Origin: an uncultured bacterium
Lineage (GTDB): Bacteria; Actinomycetota; Coriobacteriia; Coriobacteriales; Eggerthellaceae
Direction: 5' to 3'
Length of the DNA stretch: 64,000 nt
Assembly: GCA_937890835.1 (NCBI GenBank)
Contig: CALADF010000049.1
Coordinates: 21,155-85,154 of the forward strand
Part shown: positions 33,201 through 41,202 of the stretch, piece after piece
Numbering within the stretch: the stretch's first letter is position 1
Layout: the number at the start of each line of letters is the position of its first letter
Notes under the pieces: model-generated
Told to the model about the DNA's origin: nothing
What the model saw: the letters and a program-made list of their open reading frames with translations, nothing else
Database searches by the model: none
Program-made: the position numbers and the translations under genes

Positions 33201-34466
33201 ATGATGACTTCATCCCGCGATCTGCCAAAATGGCAACTCATCCTCGCGCTTACAGCGCTGTTCCTTTCCTCGATGTGCACAATGGGCGATCTTGTCGTAA
33301 GCCCCGTTGCTGCCAGCATCTACAATTCGTTCGACGATTCTCCCGAATGGCTTGTCAATCTCGGAGTAACCGGCCCAGCACTTTTCGGGCTCCCCTTCGG
33401 TCTCGTTACGGGTTTTCTTTGTGATAGGGTCGACAAAAAGAAAATCATGGTCACAGGGTTCACCATATTCGCCATATCCGCCGTATTCGGAGCCATGTAC
33501 GATAACGTCTACTATTTTGTCAGTATGAGACTACTCGCCACAGGAGTAGGATGGGGAATCACAAACACCGCAGCCCTTTCAATCCTCGCCGACTTATTCG
33601 TAGATGAAACTGAACACGGAAAGTATGTAGGCTGGTACAATTCCGCAATGTCAATCATCGGGGCCGCGCTTTCTTACGGCGCGGGCATTGTCGCCAATGG
33701 CACATGGCAAAACGCTTATGTCATGTACGCGATGGCCATTCCAGTGTTAATAATGCTTATCGCTTTTCTTCCCAACTTTCCGCCTTCGAGACCCACGGCA
33801 GAAGCTGTAAAAGAAATCGAGGGCGTCTCCATGAGCTCCGCGGCAGCTCTCGCACGTGCAATGTTCCACCAGAGAAGCAAAGAAGTTGAAGAGGGGGGTT
33901 GGTGGAGAAAACTCGCCTCCCTGTCGCTCCAAGTGTTCTTAGTAGCAACCCTTTACTTCATCATCCTCTATCTCATATCGATTTACGTTGCCTACACTGG
34001 CGTAGGGGACGAATCTTACTCGGGAACGCTCATGTCTATCATGACGATCTGCACCGCTACAAGCTCCCTAATGTTCGGAAGAGTCTACAAGCACCTCAAA
34101 GACCGAGTATACATTCCCGCCCTTTTTATCATCGGAGCCGTATTTCTCATGCTCGCATTTTTCCCCATTGCCCCTGTTGTCACCGTCGCACTAGCAGCCG
34201 CAGGCATTGCTTGGCCATTCTACTTTTGCTATTTCTACACGCACTGCACACAAATTGTTCCCACATCAAAGCAGAGCACCGCAACGAGCATAGTGGCTGC
34301 GGCGAACGGACTAGCGGTTGCAGCGAGTTCGTTTCTCCTGATGGGAGCGATCGACGCTACAGGCGGAAAATGCCTTGATGCCTACCAGCTGTTCGGCTTT
34401 GCGATGATAACCATCGCCTCCGTCTCCGCGATCTCCTCTATTTCGAAGCGAGCAAGCTCCAACTAA
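33201..34466 (+). CDS. MFS transporter (second of a paralogous pair)
   Basis: 421 residues, twelve likely membrane spans, paralogous to the MFS protein at 30088-31281. The motif GFLCDRVDKKKIMVTG near 76 matches. The cytosolic loop between helices 6 and 7 is about 25 residues longer and contains EVEEGGWWRKL. ATG 33201 is chosen because AAAGG lies 4 bp upstream; a second ATG follows at 33204. A conserved stretch of about 25 bp before the two MFS start codons (ACGAATCT, CGC, GA) suggests duplication including the leader. Downstream lies the convergent frr terminator. Confidence 0.85.
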   Translation: MMTSSRDLPKWQLILALTALFLSSMCTMGDLVVSPVAASIYNSFDDSPEWLVNLGVTGPALFGLPFGLVTGFLCDRVDKKKIMVTGFTIFAISAVFGAMYDNVYYFVSMRLLATGVGWGITNTAALSILADLFVDETEHGKYVGWYNSAMSIIGAALSYGAGIVANGTWQNAYVMYAMAIPVLIMLIAFLPNFPPSRPTAEAVKEIEGVSMSSAAALARAMFHQRSKEVEEGGWWRKLASLSLQVFLVATLYFIILYLISIYVAYTGVGDESYSGTLMSIMTICTATSSLMFGRVYKHLKDRVYIPALFIIGAVFLMLAFFPIAPVVTVALAAAGIAWPFYFCYFYTHCTQIVPTSKQSTATSIVAAANGLAVAASSFLLMGAIDATGGKCLDAYQLFGFAMITIASVSAISSISKRASSN

Positions 34467-34468
34467 CG

Positions 34469-34518
34469 CAAAAAAACACCTATGGCCGCGCAGGCGAGCA
34501 ATCGTCTACGCGGCCATA
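34469..34518 (-). terminator. Terminator of pyrH-frr
   Basis: TATGGCCGCG (34481-34490) pairs with CGCGGCCATA (34509-34518), with an inner stem of interrupted pairs. On the minus strand a run of seven T (34470-34476) follows. Strong evidence that the frr transcript stops here instead of reading into uppS. Confidence 0.85.
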
Positions 34519-34540
34519 TACCCAGCTGAAAAGGAGGTCG

Positions 34541-35104
34541 TTAGATCTCCATGACCTCCGCTTCCTTCTTCTTGAAATGCGCATCGCACTCGGCGATGAA
34601 CTTATCCGTGAGCTTTTGCACCTCGTCCTCGGCGCGCTTGGCCTCGTCCTCGGGCAGGTTGTCGTTCTTCTTCGCCTTATCGATGGCGGTGTTGGCGTCG
34701 CGACGAGCGTTGCGCACGCCGACGCGCGCCTCCTCGACAAAGCCCTTGCACTGCTTGACCAGCTCACGACGACGCTCCTCGGTGAGCGCGGGGAACGGCA
34801 AGCGAATGACCGATCCGTCGTTGTTGGGCGTCACGCCCAGATCGCTCTCGAGAATGGCATGCTCGATGGCGCGCAGCGTGCCCTTGTCCCACGGCTCGAT
34901 GACGAGCAGATGGGCGTCGGGGCTCTTCACGCCCGCCATCTGGTTAATCGGCGTCGGAACGCCGTAATAGTCTACCTTGATGCGATCGAGCACCATCGCG
35001 TTGGCGCGACCCGTGCGAACGGACGCGAAGTTGTCGGAAAGCGCGGAGAGAACCTTCTCCATGCGTTCCTCAGCCTGCATCAAAATCTCATCAACGTCAG
35101 CCAT
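34541..35104 (-). CDS. frr: Ribosome recycling factor
   Basis: 187 residues. Splits the post-termination ribosome with EF-G. The SVRTGRANAMVLDRIKVDYYG stretch near 28-48 and the C-terminal RREL, AIDKAKKNDNLPEDEAKR and LTDKFI helices are typical. GGAAAGGAAGC precedes the ATG. pyrH lies 106 bp upstream. Confidence 0.95.
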   Translation of the reverse strand: MADVDEILMQAEERMEKVLSALSDNFASVRTGRANAMVLDRIKVDYYGVPTPINQMAGVKSPDAHLLVIEPWDKGTLRAIEHAILESDLGVTPNNDGSVIRLPFPALTEERRRELVKQCKGFVEEARVGVRNARRDANTAIDKAKKNDNLPEDEAKRAEDEVQKLTDKFIAECDAHFKKKEAEVMEI

Positions 35105-35210
35105 TTATGCTTCCTTTCCCTGTTATGCCGAAACGAAGCGGCGCCGCGCCGATTCGCATCACGTCATTGCCCTTCGCGCACTTCGCCGCGCGCCATTGCG
35201 CGGCATGCGA

Positions 35211-35927
35211 TTATTCTACCGTGGTTCCCACGTCCTCGCCCTTGAGGGCGCGCTGGATGTTGCCGCGCTTGGTCAGATCGAACACGATCATCGGCACGTC
35301 GTTGTCCATGCACAGCGAAGTCGCGGTTGCGTCCATGACGTTGAGCCCGCGGTTGAGAACCTCCATGTAGGAAATGCGGTCGAAGCGCTTCGCGTCCGGG
35401 TTTTTCTTCGGGTCGGAGTCGTACACGCCATCGACCTTCGTCGCCTTCATGAGGCAATCGACGTCGAGCTCGCACGCGCGCAGCGCCGCAGTGGTATCGG
35501 TGGTGAAGTACGGGTTGCCGGTGCCCGCCGCGAGAATGACCACGCGGCCCTTCTCGAGATGACGGATGGCACGACGGCGAATGTAGGGCTCCGATACCTC
35601 TTGCATGTTGATGGCGCTTTGAACGCGCGAGAAGACACCGTGACGCTCGAAGGAATCCTGCAGGGCAAGAGCGTTCATGACGGTGGCGAGCATACCGATA
35701 TAGTCGGCCTGCGCGCGATCCATGCCCTCGGCTGAGCCGGCCAGGCCGCGGAAGATATTGCCGCCGCCGACGACAACGGCGAGCTGAACGCCGTCGCGAA
35801 CGATCTCAGCGATCTCTTCGGCCAAATCGTCAACGACCTTGGGGTCGATCCCGTAGCCCAGATCTCCCGCGAGCGCCTCGCCGGAAAGCTTGAGCAGCAC
35901 GCGATCGTACTTGTATTCCTTCGACAT
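35211..35927 (-). CDS. pyrH: UMP kinase
   Basis: 238 residues. Phosphorylates UMP to UDP. Amino acid kinase fold: LLKLSGEALAGD near 12, VVVGGGNIFRG near 52, AAGTGNPYFTTDTTAALRA near 133 and KATKVDGVYDSDPKKNP near 161. The ribosome-binding site is AAGGGA. rpsB and tsf, its usual upstream partners, are not adjacent. Confidence 0.95.
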   Translation of the reverse strand: MSKEYKYDRVLLKLSGEALAGDLGYGIDPKVVDDLAEEIAEIVRDGVQLAVVVGGGNIFRGLAGSAEGMDRAQADYIGMLATVMNALALQDSFERHGVFSRVQSAINMQEVSEPYIRRRAIRHLEKGRVVILAAGTGNPYFTTDTTAALRACELDVDCLMKATKVDGVYDSDPKKNPDAKRFDRISYMEVLNRGLNVMDATATSLCMDNDVPMIVFDLTKRGNIQRALKGEDVGTTVE

Positions 35928-36056
35928 GAATAACGTCCCTTCGGTCGCAATCGTTGTTAAATCTTATACATATTAACCGAAAGGACGACATCGGCGCACC
36001 CGCTGCACGCAAAATCGCAAACATACGAACGAATCGCAGCATCTCACGCGAGGGAA

Positions 36057-36081
36057 GGCCGGCCCGATTCGAGAGCCGGCC
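36057..36081. repeat. Short GC hairpin upstream of pyrH
   Basis: GGCCGGC (36057-36063) pairs with GCCGGCC (36075-36081). It lies between the htrA terminator and pyrH. No U-run; role unknown. Confidence 0.35.
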
Positions 36082-36130
36082 GCAAACCGAAAAGGCCCTG
36101 CGGTAGACAAAACGTCAAGCTGAGACAGTG

Positions 36131-36167
36131 AAAGGCGGTGCCGGGATGGTTTCCCGGCACCGCCTTT
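36131..36167 (-). terminator. Terminator of the HtrA-type protease gene
   Basis: AAAGGCGGTGCCGGG (36131-36145) pairs perfectly with CCCGGCACCGCCTTT (36153-36167), 15 bp. A-rich and T-rich ends make it usable on both strands. It lies 41 bp past the htrA stop. Confidence 0.85.
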
Positions 36168-36207
36168 CGGCAAGCGAGCCCGTCAAAAGTCGGACGACGT
36201 CGGCAAC

Positions 36208-37731
36208 CTATGCCGCGCTGCCCAGTCCACTCGATCCGCCCGATCCACCGAGCAGGGAATCGAGCAAAGTCGAGGAGTTCTGCTGGGTCACCGCAGAGCT
36301 TTGCTCGTCAGACCCGAGCGTCACCTCGATATCCTGGGTCTTACCATCACGAACGATCGTCAGCGTCACCTTATCACCGGGGTTCTTCGTGCGCACATCG
36401 AGCATAAGGTCGGACGCGGAGGCAACGGACTCACCGTCGAATGCCGTGATGATGTCGCCCGCCTCGACGCCGGCGGACTCGGCGCCACTGCCTGCGGTGA
36501 CCGCAGCCACGTAAGCACCGGAATCAACCGACAGGCCGTAACGCTTGGCCATCTGCGCGTTGATGGTGGTGAGGGACACGCCGAGCTGCGCGTGCGTCGG
36601 CGTCTTTCCGTCGATGATCTGCTGGGCTATGTTCACCGCGTAATTGACGGGGATGGCGAAACCGACGCCGGAGTAATTGCCCGAGTAGGACGTGATCAGC
36701 GTGTTGATGCCGATGAGCTTACCGTTCTCATCAACCAAAGCGCCGCCGGAGTTACCCGGGTTGATGGCCGCGTCGGTTTGGATCATGTTGGGATAGATCG
36801 TGTAGTCGCCGGTGCTTCTTCCGTATGAGTCGGTCGAACTGTCCATGATCTGAGAGCGGCTGGTGGCGGACACGATTCCGGTCGCAACCGACTGCTCGAG
36901 GCCGAAGGGGCTGCCGATGGACATAACCCACTCGCCGATGACAAGGTTATCCGAATCGCCCAGCTCGATGGGGGTAAGCCCTGAAGCGTTCTTCGCCTTC
37001 AGCACCGCGATGTCAGAGCTGGGGTCGGATCCGACCAGTTCAGCATCGTAGGTTTCGCCCGAAACGGTTACCTTGTAAGCGTTTCCGCCTTCGACCACGT
37101 GATAGTTAGTGATGACGTAGCCGTCGGCGGACAGGACGACGCCCGAGCCGAGAGAGCTTTGAACCAGGCTATCACCTGAACCGGATTGAGACCCCGTTCC
37201 GTAACCGTAAATGCCCTGATAGCCGCTTGCCTGGGATGTGTACACGTCGATCGCAGCCACCGAGGGGAGACACTTCGCCGAAACCGCCTCGGCAAGCGTG
37301 GGGTCCTCAGACGTCGCCAACACGTCCTCGGAAACCGTCGACCCGATCGTCGTCGACGACCCCCCGTTGAACGCACCCGACACAGCGGCGATCCCGAAAG
37401 CGAGGGCGCATGCCACAAGCGCGCCGGCGAAAGAGACGAGAAACGTCTTGGCCAGGGGCTTGCCCCCTCGTGGATCCTTATCGCCTTTGCCGCCGGCTGA
37501 GTGCACCGGCCCGTGCGGGGCGGGTTGGGAGCCCGAAGGCGTCGCGTAGGGATTCGTCGTGCCCCGCACCTGCCCGGAGGCATAAGGCGCCGTCGAACCC
37601 GATACGGACTCCGCGCCATACGGTGCCGCCCGCCCTGCGTTGTACGTCGCTTGATAAGGCGTCTGCGCCGGCACAACCTGAGGTTGCGGGTACTGAGGCG
37701 CCCCTTGGTTGGCGCTATGTTGCTCAGTCAT
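36208..37731 (-). CDS. HtrA/DegP-type membrane-anchored serine protease
   Basis: 507 residues. An N-terminal cytosolic tail of about 92 residues is rich in Pro, Gln, Tyr and Gly. One membrane helix follows (about 94-118), then a trypsin-like domain. The catalytic triad is visible: His in ITNYHVVEGG, Asp in DPSSDIAVLKA and Ser in INPGNSGGAL. A single PDZ domain lies at about 395-485 (GAYVAAVTAGSGAESAGVEA). The C-terminus is Ser/Gly-rich. Quality-control protease acting outside the membrane. GGAG precedes the ATG at good spacing. Confidence 0.92.
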   Translation of the reverse strand: MTEQHSANQGAPQYPQPQVVPAQTPYQATYNAGRAAPYGAESVSGSTAPYASGQVRGTTNPYATPSGSQPAPHGPVHSAGGKGDKDPRGGKPLAKTFLVSFAGALVACALAFGIAAVSGAFNGGSSTTIGSTVSEDVLATSEDPTLAEAVSAKCLPSVAAIDVYTSQASGYQGIYGYGTGSQSGSGDSLVQSSLGSGVVLSADGYVITNYHVVEGGNAYKVTVSGETYDAELVGSDPSSDIAVLKAKNASGLTPIELGDSDNLVIGEWVMSIGSPFGLEQSVATGIVSATSRSQIMDSSTDSYGRSTGDYTIYPNMIQTDAAINPGNSGGALVDENGKLIGINTLITSYSGNYSGVGFAIPVNYAVNIAQQIIDGKTPTHAQLGVSLTTINAQMAKRYGLSVDSGAYVAAVTAGSGAESAGVEAGDIITAFDGESVASASDLMLDVRTKNPGDKVTLTIVRDGKTQDIEVTLGSDEQSSAVTQQNSSTLLDSLLGGSGGSSGLGSAA

Positions 37732-37912
37732 GATGCTCTCCTTAGAATCCGACTGCTCGTTCCTGGCGGAAGGAGGGCGCCGCGATAATCCGTGGAGGTC
37801 GGATTGGCGAAAACCATGATCGAGCGCCCGGCTCCTTCAACGGGGTCACCTTAGCACGCCCGCAGGCGCGTCCCACGCGCGGACGCGAATCGTCACCGTC
37901 GCGTCATCGATA

Positions 37913-37928
37913 TACACCGCGCGGTGTA
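37913..37928. promoter_or_regulatory. Perfect 16-bp palindrome upstream of the protease gene
   Basis: TACACCGCGCGGTGTA is its own reverse complement. It lies about 180 bp upstream of the htrA-type start. The gap 37732-38134 holds no gene that I can support. Possible regulator site, unproven. Confidence 0.4.
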
Positions 37929-38134
37929 CGCCCCTCGAATGACAGCGCGCTCATACGTCATGCAAGGCGACCGTTGCCTTTGGTCGACAAGCGCGTCCCT
38001 CGCGCGCGGGCACGCCGCACGCGGGCACGATCTTCGCGGGTAAGGCGACGCGAAACGACGGGACCCCTTCCTCAAGCAGCGCCTTCCCGCTGAACCGACG
38101 AGACCGAATGCATGTCCGGGCGAAAAGCGGGAAA

Positions 38135-38956
38135 TCACACCGCAGCGTAATTCGACAGAAACGCGCGCGTGCGCTCATGACGGGGATTGCCGATAACCTC
38201 CGACGCGGCTCCTTGCTCGACGATGACGCCGCCATCCATGAAGATGATCTGATCGGCCACATCGCGCGCGAAGCTCATCTCGTGAGTGACGATGACCATG
38301 GTCATATCCTCGTCGGCAAGCTCGCGAATAACGCGCAGAACCTCACGCGTCAACTCCGGGTCAAGCGCGCTGGTAGGCTCGTCGAAGAACAGCACGTCCG
38401 GGTTCATGGCGAGCGCACGGGCGATAGCGACGCGCTGCTGCTGACCGCCCGAGAGCGCGCACGGCACCATATCCTCTTTGCCCGCGAGCCCCATCTTCTC
38501 AAGGAGATCTCGCCCGCGCGCCTCGGCTTCGTCGCGCGGCATCTTCTGCACGCAGATCAAAGCGTCGGTCACGTTTTTCAGCACTGTGTAATGAGGAAAC
38601 AGGTTGAAGTTCTGAAACACCAGACCAAAACGCGTTTTCGCCTTCGCGATGACGTCTTTGCCCCCGTAGATCGCCCGACCCGCGGCACCCGTGCTGGTCA
38701 CCTGCAGATCGCCATAGGACAAGTCCCCCGCATCGAGCGTCTCGAGCATGGTCAGGCAACGCAAAAGCGTCGACTTCCCCCCGCCGCTCGGCCCGATGAT
38801 GGCCAGCACATCGCCTTTGTTGACGGCGAGGGAGATGTCTTTGAGCACCTCGTTCGATCCGAAGCTCTTACGAGCATGCTCGAGCGTAACGATGGGGGTC
38901 GCCCCGCCCACGCCTGCCTCGACTCGCGAGGGCGTCGTCTGAGAAGCGTCTTGCAT
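38135..38956 (-). CDS. Polar amino acid ABC transporter, ATP-binding subunit
   Basis: 273 residues. Walker A GPSGGGKSTLL near 55, the glutamine loop QNFNLFPH near 117, signature LSGGQQQRVAIARAL near 165, Walker B DVLFFDEPTSALDP near 184 and the switch His in VTHEMSF near 220 are all intact, so it is an active ATPase. It is of the GlnQ/HisP type. ATG 38956 is chosen because AAAGGAA lies 7 bp upstream. The order on the minus strand is binding protein, permease, ATPase. Confidence 0.92.
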   Translation of the reverse strand: MQDASQTTPSRVEAGVGGATPIVTLEHARKSFGSNEVLKDISLAVNKGDVLAIIGPSGGGKSTLLRCLTMLETLDAGDLSYGDLQVTSTGAAGRAIYGGKDVIAKAKTRFGLVFQNFNLFPHYTVLKNVTDALICVQKMPRDEAEARGRDLLEKMGLAGKEDMVPCALSGGQQQRVAIARALAMNPDVLFFDEPTSALDPELTREVLRVIRELADEDMTMVIVTHEMSFARDVADQIIFMDGGVIVEQGAASEVIGNPRHERTRAFLSNYAAV

Positions 38957-39027
38957 GGGAGTTCCTTTCAATTCATCCGCGCGCGCATATCGCCGCTCCT
39001 CTCGGGAGGGCGACGCGTCCAGCGCGA

Positions 39028-39681
39028 TTAATCGTGATAGTAGTCGAGACGTTTCTCGACACGGTTCAAGATGAACTCAATGACCAGACAGAACACCCAA
39101 TAGATGAGTGCCGCGATCACATAGGGGATCATCGACACCTCGCGCGCCGCAAGCGCTTTGGCCGCCGAGAACATCTCGGCGATGCCGAGGACGAAAGCGA
39201 GGGAGGTGTCCTTCACGAGCGTGATGATCTCGTTGCCCATGGCAGGCAGGATGCGCTTGAACACCTGAGGAAGCACGATCTTCATGAAGGTCTGGACGCG
39301 CGTGTAACCGAGCACGCTGGCCGCCTCGTACTGACCGCGCGGGATGGACTGGATGCCGCTGCGGTAGATCTCGCCGAAGTACGCAGCATAGTTGAGGACG
39401 AAGCCCACCGCGCACGCGGTGAACTTCCAATCAGCGCCCATTTGCATGCCGAACAGGTAATACGGCCCGAACATGATGGCCATCAACTGCAGCATGAGCG
39501 GCGTACCGCGCAACACCGAGATGTAGAACTGCGCGAGCAAAGACAACGGCTTGAATTTGCTCATGCGCGCGAGCGCGACGACCACGCCGAGCGGCAGCGA
39601 CCCGACCAACGTGATCGCGAAGATTGCCGCAGACAGCGCGAAACCGTCCATGAGCAACCCCATCAGCACGGAAAAATCCAC
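39028..39681 (-). CDS. Polar amino acid ABC transporter, permease subunit
   Basis: 217 residues, about five membrane spans, HisM/GlnP type. The coupling EAA-like loop is visible: YEAASVLGYTRVQTFMKIVLPQ near 130-150. GTG 39681 is preferred because AGAAGGGG lies 5 bp upstream of it; an ATG at 39699 overlaps that site. RGTPLMLQL near 65 is conserved in this permease type. The ATPase gene lies 71 bp downstream. Confidence 0.9.
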   Translation of the reverse strand: MDFSVLMGLLMDGFALSAAIFAITLVGSLPLGVVVALARMSKFKPLSLLAQFYISVLRGTPLMLQLMAIMFGPYYLFGMQMGADWKFTACAVGFVLNYAAYFGEIYRSGIQSIPRGQYEAASVLGYTRVQTFMKIVLPQVFKRILPAMGNEIITLVKDTSLAFVLGIAEMFSAAKALAAREVSMIPYVIAALIYWVFCLVIEFILNRVEKRLDYYHD

Positions 39682-39822
39682 GGAGACCCCTTCTCTCATT
39701 CGACTTTGCCTTGGCGGAAAAACCGTCATCGACGATGCTTCCGCCAGGACAACCCTTCCCACTCTCTCAGAGCCCGTTAAAGCACGTGTCGGGTGAAGGC
39801 CTCGGTTCCACCCGCTCGCTTT

Positions 39823-39858
39823 CTCGCCTTCGTCACGACCTCGCGTGACGAAGGCGAG
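39823..39858 (-). promoter_or_regulatory. Perfect 15-bp hairpin between binding-protein and permease genes
   Basis: CTCGCCTTCGTCACG (39823-39837) pairs perfectly with CGTGACGAAGGCGAG (39844-39858), loop of 6. No U-run follows, so it is more likely an mRNA-stabilising or processing element that keeps binding-protein mRNA in excess. The rest of the 359-bp gap 39682-40040 holds no gene that I can support. Confidence 0.65.
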
Positions 39859-40040
39859 CCCGCGCGCAACCTGGCGCGCACCTGAGCAAAGTTGCGGCAG
39901 AGGCGCGAATGCCCTGCCGCTGCCCTTATTGCGCTCGCCCGCTTGCGCCCGTCGCAAGACCGTCGCCTTCGCGACAGCCCTACACGACGAAAGCGGGCCC
40001 ACCCCACGGCGCCACGTTACGCAGCGCCGATGATCATATC

Positions 40041-40886
40041 TTATTTCAGCACCCAGTTGTCGAAGGACAGGCCGTACTCAGCGTACTTCTCGCACAGCTT
40101 CTCGACGGTCCCGTCCGCGTACATCTCCTTGAGCGTCGCAGTCACCTTCTCGGCGGTGGCGGTGTCACCCTTCTTGAAGCCGATCGCGTAGCGCTCGGAG
40201 CTCAACGGCTCGGAAAGCTGCACGTAAGCGTCGGGCTTAGCGGCCATCTGGTAGGCGGCGATGGACAAATCGCACGCAACCGCGTCGACCATGCCGCTCT
40301 CGAGCTGCATGAACGCATTGTTGTAGTCGCTGATGGTCTGGGGGGCTCCCGTCGCGAACGTAGCGGCCAAATCAGCACGGCCCTCGGGATCCTCAAGCAC
40401 GTCAAGCGCAGCGGAGTCGACCTGCGTGATGACGTTCTTGCCCGCAAGTCCCTCGAGCGAATCGATGCCCGAACCCTTCTTCACGACGATGACCTGCTCG
40501 TTGAGCATGTAAGGCTCGGAGAAGGTGTAGTCGTCCTCACGGCCTTCCATGGTGAAACCGTTCCAAATGCAGTTGATGGAACCTTGGTTGAGAAGCGCGT
40601 CCTTCGCATCCCAGTCGATGGCCTGCAGCTCGAGATCCCAGCCGTTGCGCTCGGCGACTTCTGCGGCCAAATCGAGATCGAAGCCGGTCTCCTTGCCGTC
40701 ATCACCGATGAAGCCATAGGGCGGATACGCGTTGTCGAAGCCGACGATGAGCTTGGTCATCTCGGTGGATTCAGCCGAGCTCGCCTGAGAGCTCGACGAC
40801 GAGCCGGAGCTCGAGCAGCCCGCCAGAAGCATGACGCCCAAGCTCAGGGCGACCGCTGCGGCGGCAAGCGCCTTGATCTTCTTCAT
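40041..40886 (-). CDS. Polar amino acid ABC transporter substrate-binding lipoprotein
   Basis: 281 residues. Lipobox LLAGC at 20-24 gives lipid attachment at Cys24, followed by a serine-rich linker (residues 25-40). Residues 45-280 form a type II periplasmic-binding fold (GFDNAYPPYGFIGDDGKETG near 49, then GFDLDLAAEVAERNGW). FTMEGREDDYTFSEPYM near 113 is typical of amino acid binders. The ligand cannot be read. AGGAGG precedes the ATG. First gene of the importer operon. Confidence 0.92.
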   Translation of the reverse strand: MKKIKALAAAAVALSLGVMLLAGCSSSGSSSSSQASSAESTEMTKLIVGFDNAYPPYGFIGDDGKETGFDLDLAAEVAERNGWDLELQAIDWDAKDALLNQGSINCIWNGFTMEGREDDYTFSEPYMLNEQVIVVKKGSGIDSLEGLAGKNVITQVDSAALDVLEDPEGRADLAATFATGAPQTISDYNNAFMQLESGMVDAVACDLSIAAYQMAAKPDAYVQLSEPLSSERYAIGFKKGDTATAEKVTATLKEMYADGTVEKLCEKYAEYGLSFDNWVLK

Positions 40887-40975
40887 GATGGGACCTCCTG
40901 GTTCTCTTCTTCCCCGATCGGGTAGTGCGCTTTACGCTCCACCACATTACCACTCTACCGTAATAAAGTGCTTGC

Positions 40976-41003
40976 AGTATAGCATAGCGACCTTGCCTGT
41001 AAA
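40976..41003 (-). promoter_or_regulatory. Promoter of the amino acid importer operon
   Basis: TTTACA (41003-40998) and TATACT (40981-40976) with a 16-bp spacer on the minus strand. An imperfect inverted repeat (ATTAC ... GTAAT, 40946-40964) lies just downstream near the transcript start and could be an operator. Confidence 0.7.
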
Positions 41004-41160
41004 CACCCCGGGGCAAACGGCGGCCGCGCTTCCGGCAAACGGCAACGCCGGGTCGCGAGAGGCAACGACTCGGGCAATTCAACCTCAACCGCATGAAGAA
41101 GACGAACCAGGCCGGGCAACGCCGCCGCTCGCTTTCCGAGCAACGCGACGCGAAGCCGCC

Positions 41161-41199
41161 GGAAACGCCCGGCTCTTCATCGGCGAGGCGGGCGTTTCC
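41161..41199 (-). terminator. Hairpin after the polyferredoxin gene
   Basis: GGAAACGCCC (41161-41170) pairs with GGGCGTTTCC (41190-41199), directly after the stop codon. No U-run, so termination is uncertain. Confidence 0.45.
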
Positions 41200-41202
41200 G
41201 CG

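Noticed and set aside
20114..34466. Mobile element carrying the surface protein or the LuxR/MFS module
   Set aside because: No transposase, integrase or flanking terminal repeats were seen, so transfer is suspected only from position and base composition.
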